This document shows positions 61,789 to 64,000 of a stretch of 64,000 nucleotides of DNA, piece after piece (position 1 is the stretch's first letter; each line of letters starts with the position of its first letter). Origin of the DNA: Thalassotalea sp. PS06 (GTDB lineage Bacteria; Pseudomonadota; Gammaproteobacteria; Enterobacterales; Alteromonadaceae); NCBI RefSeq assembly GCF_007197775.1, contig NZ_CP041638.1:2604001-2668000 (forward strand), in the 5' to 3' direction. A model generated the notes under the pieces. The model saw only the letters and a program-made list of their open reading frames with translations. It made no database searches and was not told the DNA's origin. The position numbers were made by a program, and so were the translations under genes.

Positions 61789-62037
61789 GGTGACAGACGC
61801 AGTGAACGGCGTTGCGTCAAGGTGACAGACGCAGTGAACGGCGTTGCGTCAAGGTGACAGACGCAATTAACGACGCTACGCCAAGGTGACAGACGCAGCA
61901 GAAAACACTGCGTCAGGTGTCAGCCCGGTAACGCTGATACCGGACAGGTGACAAAGCAAAATCAAGATTCTGCTCGGTGACAATTCGAAATGCAATTTCG
62001 AACGACGACAACGCTTAGCTTTACTAGCTAAGGCTAT
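61789..62037. repeat. Linker-hairpin array, family C, exact 32-bp period
   Basis: GGTGACA at 61789, 61821, 61853 and 61885 (period 32), then GGTGTCA near 61916 and GGTGACA near 61947 and 61976. Stems: GACGCA/TGCGTC (twice), GACGCA with a changed partner TACGCC, GACGCAG/CTGCGTC, CCGGTA/TACCGG, GCA.AAT/GATTCTGC and TTCGAAAT/ATTTCGAA. The shift from GGTGACA to GGTGTCA connects families C and A. Confidence 0.9.
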
Positions 62038-62040
62038 TCG

Positions 62041-62080
62041 TTGACACCTGCTCGAAAGTCTTCCATTTCGAGCTGACACA
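62041..62080. repeat. Single family A unit
   Basis: TTGACACC, stem CTCGAAA/TTTCGAG, then CTGACACA. It follows the family C array with only 'ggctattcg' between. Confidence 0.8.
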
Positions 62081-62089
62081 GCCTCCCCC

Positions 62090-62331
62090 GTCATTTCCAG
62101 CCACGACTGGAAATCAAAGCCAAGACCAAGTCCTGAGATCTCCAGTTACCCGGAGATGACGAAGCGAGGCTCACTTCCACCTTCCACCTTCCACTTCCAC
62201 CTTCCACTTCCACCTTCCACTTCCACCTTCCACTTCCACTTCCACCCTCCACTTCCTCCCGTCATTTCCAGCCTCGACTGGAAATCAAAGCCATAACCTA
62301 ATTCTGAGATCTTCAGTTTCCCGAATATGGT
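62090..62331. repeat. Two family D elements separated by a CTTCCAC-rich tract
   Basis: Family D at 62090-62160 and 62261-62331, with about 85 bp of CTTCCAC/CTTCCACTTCCAC repeats (62173-62256) between. The second D element has a degraded right end (CTTCAGTTTCCCGAATATGG). Confidence 0.85.
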
Positions 62332-62530
62332 CAAGGATGACCGGTATGCAGAAAATGCACTAATACATGGATGGAAGTATCTAGGTAGAATAACGCACTA
62401 ATACACGGATGTATTTAGGTAGAATAACGCAGGAGCAGTTATCGAGGAGCAATTTTCTGTGATGACGAGAAGAGCGCCTAATCCGCCATCTGTCGTCTGA
62501 ATTCTCGAGCAAAATCCCGAGAATTCAGCT
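62332..62530. repeat. 34-38-bp direct repeat and family F hairpin
   Basis: GCACTAATACAYGGATG .. TAGGTAGAATAAC occurs at 62357-62394 and 62395-62428, head to tail. Near 62503-62524 lies a GAATTCTCG / CGAGAATTC hairpin just past the toxin stop codon. No gene. Confidence 0.65.
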
Positions 62531-62818
62531 TTACAGCCACATATCATAGTTTTGTCGACCTATAATGGCGGTTATTATGATTTTATCACTGACAATCCGA
62601 AAATAGATACTATCCGGCTGATGTATAAATCGCCGATATCCGGGTCGGATATGATCAACCGTTGGGTAAGCAAAAGGGTCTGCTGCAATTTTTTCAAAGG
62701 CGTCGAATAAACTGTGGTAGTAATTATCGGCTAACGTTTCACCAAACTCTTCAAAGCCAAAACGATAGATACGAAAAAGGTCTTCCTTGGCGTTTTCAGT
62801 TAATTCGTATTTATACAT
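62531..62818 (-). CDS. parE: ParE-family toxin (type II TA)
   Basis: 95 residues, standard ParE length. YELTENAKEDLFRIYRFGFEEFGETLADNYYHSLFDAFEKIA, PTVDHIRPGYRRFIHQPDSIYFRI and IIITAIIGRQN are characteristic ParE/RelE-superfamily blocks. Its ATG follows the antitoxin stop with no gap (TAAATG). Expected target DNA gyrase; second TA pair of the window. Confidence 0.9.
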   Translation of the reverse strand: MYKYELTENAKEDLFRIYRFGFEEFGETLADNYYHSLFDAFEKIAADPFAYPTVDHIRPGYRRFIHQPDSIYFRIVSDKIIITAIIGRQNYDMWL

Positions 62819-63046
62819 TTACTTAAGCTTTGCCTTAAACTCTTTCAATATATCTTCTTTGGATTGTTCAACCGAGCCGCTCGCTTCGGATAAAGCTAGC
62901 TTTTGATTTATCATATCGGCGCGGCGAGCTTGCCGAATCAAATCATTGATAAGTTCGCTTTTATTGCTGTACTCGTGGTGAGCAGAAACCTGAGACTTTA
63001 GCCATTCATCATTTGGTTCCGTTAACGTAATACTTTGCCTTGCCAT
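62819..63046 (-). CDS. parD: ParD-family antitoxin (type II TA)
   Basis: 75 residues from ATG 63046, preceded by GGAGGGG; a longer frame to 63112 is not needed. MARQSITLTEPNDEWLKSQV..HEYSNKSELINDLIRQAR is the ribbon-helix-helix ParD/CopG N-terminus; the acidic/Lys-rich tail contacts the toxin. First gene of the pair and probable autoregulator. Confidence 0.9.
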   Translation of the reverse strand: MARQSITLTEPNDEWLKSQVSAHHEYSNKSELINDLIRQARRADMINQKLALSEASGSVEQSKEDILKEFKAKLK

Positions 63047-63345
63047 AATATCCCCTCCTAAACCAGCTCGCGATAGGTGCAGCATTGGTGCAGCATTGGT
63101 GCAAATATACACCTACAAATTCTCCTTGTAAATATTAGTGCAAAGCCCAAGCACCCGGCATCCATTTAAGATCCCTGTCGGCACTGGGATGACATAGCTT
63201 AAAAAGGTCGAATTTGAGTTTCGAACAACGATAACGCAAACCAAGGCTATTCGTTGGCACCTTTAGTCACCCGCGACACCTTGCCTTGAGGCGCACGCAT
63301 ACTACCACCAGCGAAGCTAGACACTTCCACCTCCCACTTCCTCCC
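63047..63345. other. parD upstream region and mixed repeats
   Basis: Contains a small direct repeat (GGTGCAGCATTGGTGCA) close to the parD start, possibly part of the operator, then a GATCCCTG..CTGGGATGAC palindrome (63170-63192), a TTCGAA fragment and CTTCCAC words. No gene. Confidence 0.45.
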
Positions 63346-63637
63346 GTCATTTCCAGCCACGACTGGAAATCAAAGCCAAGACCAACCCCTGAGATCTCCA
63401 GTTACCCGGAGATGACGAAGCGACGCTCTCTTCCACCTTCCACTTCCACCTTCCACCTTCCACCTTCCACTTCCCCCGTCATTTCCAGCCACGACTGGAA
63501 ATCAAAGCCAAGACTAAATCCTGAGATCTCCAGTTACCCGGAGATGACGACGCGAGACTCACTTCCACCTTCCACTTCCACCTTCCACCTTCCGCTTCCC
63601 CCCGTCATTTCCAGCCACGACTGGAAATCAAAGCCAA
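63346..63637. repeat. Three family D elements with CTTCCAC tracts, about 130-bp higher-order repeat
   Basis: Family D elements start at 63346, 63478 and 63604 (intervals 132 and 126 bp), each preceded by CTTCCACCTTCCAC-type sequence. The third is cut after its first stem. An ORF of 141 codons (63286-63711) is entirely produced by this repetition and is not a gene. Confidence 0.9.
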
Positions 63638-63845
63638 ATCCGAAGGTATTAACGAAGTTAACCGTTTTAACCCGAAATGAATCTTCGATTCATGCACGGT
63701 TCAAGATCTGACCCCCACCATGTCGCGAGATTTAACTATTCGCGTTAAATCTCGAAGTGCACAGTGCACAGTGCACAGACAACAGAATTCAGAAAGAGCA
63801 TACTTGCCAAGATTTCCGTAGTCTGCAGTCTGCCACCTGAATTTA
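63638..63845. repeat. Family F hairpin and family E repeat
   Basis: CGAGATTTAA / TTAAATCTCG (63726-63754), then CAGTGCACAGTGCACAGAC, CTTGCCAAGATTTCCG and TCTGCAGTCTGCCACC words. The phrase CAAGATCTGACCCCCACC (63702-63719) precedes it and recurs loosely near 63952-63977. Confidence 0.8.
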
Positions 63846-63930
63846 TAATTTAAATTCTAAACTGCCACCTAACGCGATTCATTTATCGCGTTTGACACCT
63901 GATTGGAATCACAGAATCCAATCTGACACC
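63846..63930. repeat. Linker-hairpin array, family A
   Basis: TGCCACC (63863), TGACACC (63893) and TGACACC (63924) separate ACGCGAT/ATCGCGT and GATTGGA/TCCAATC. Both stems differ from those of other arrays yet still pair, including a C-to-T with matching G-to-A change compared with the ACGCGAC/GTCGCGT stem at 59470-59500. 63931-64000 holds no gene. Confidence 0.85.
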
Positions 63931-64000
63931 TCACTCTTTCATGCACGGTCAAGACTTGCCCCCTCAGTTTTGACCCCACATGCTATTGAAGAATCACCAA

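Noticed and set aside
63286..63711. 141-codon plus-strand ORF
   Set aside because: It is made entirely of family D elements and CTTCCAC tracts; the translation is a repeated Ser/Pro/Thr pattern produced by the DNA repetition.

Overview
The window looks like chromosome from a marine gammaproteobacterium of the Alteromonadales (Colwelliaceae/Alteromonadaceae type). That is an inference from gene content: a Kps-type capsule locus, an ExbB/ExbD/AgmX-type envelope machine, DUF3604-PpiC-HupE genes, many lipoproteins and a dense load of intergenic repeats. No rRNA, tRNA, CRISPR array, phage or intact transposase gene was seen.

Layout. (1) 1-4.9 kb: a truncated gene end, a zinc-ribbon protein, an exported protein, an alkyltransferase-like DNA-binding protein, an FG-GAP propeller protein and an SDR, separated by repeats. 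(2) 5.0-10.5 kb: a protein fusing two CDGSH iron-sulfur domains to a glutamate-synthase FMN domain, then a DUF3604 / parvulin / HupE-UreJ gene set. (3) 10.9-21.7 kb, minus strand: OM beta-barrel, periplasmic protein, three TPR proteins (two of them lipoproteins), a small exported protein, ExbB, two ExbDs and an AgmX/TonB-like protein. The composition resembles the Agl-Glt proton-driven machinery of Myxococcus. (4) 21.9-49.8 kb: a capsule locus. In transcription order on the minus strand it runs Wza-like lipoprotein, LMW tyrosine phosphatase, KpsF, KpsM, KpsT, KpsE, KpsD, RmlA, RmlC, RmlD, RmlB, glycosyltransferases, LicD, TagD-like cytidylyltransferase, another glycosyltransferase and sulfotransferases; then one plus-strand glycosyltransferase, KpsC, KpsS, a PagL-like deacylase and Ugd. 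It predicts an ABC-exported, Kdo-anchored capsule containing rhamnose and probably uronic acid, with sulfate and phospho-substituents. LicD, one glycosyltransferase and one sulfotransferase in 30.6-35.7 kb are frameshifted. In the latter two, all or nearly all of the shifts read as single-base losses in short A/T runs. (5) 49.8-64 kb: an accessory, repeat-rich region with small unknown proteins, a four-helix-bundle protein, three cell-wall hydrolase-type lipoprotein genes (M14, S66, Amidase_2), a large unknown lipoprotein and two toxin-antitoxin pairs.

Repeats. The most unusual feature is several families of intergenic arrays built from a short constant linker (TGACACC; TTCGGGTACG; GGTGACA) alternating with hairpins whose stem sequence differs from unit to unit while pairing is kept. 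Two of the families share a 32-bp period. There are also 56-, 80- and 125-bp tandem repeats, CTTCCAC-rich tracts joined to a second palindromic element, and three copies of a ~270-bp MITE with ATACCAATC-type terminal inverted repeats. One MITE copy has interrupted a small secreted-protein gene. The capsule operon itself is free of these repeats.
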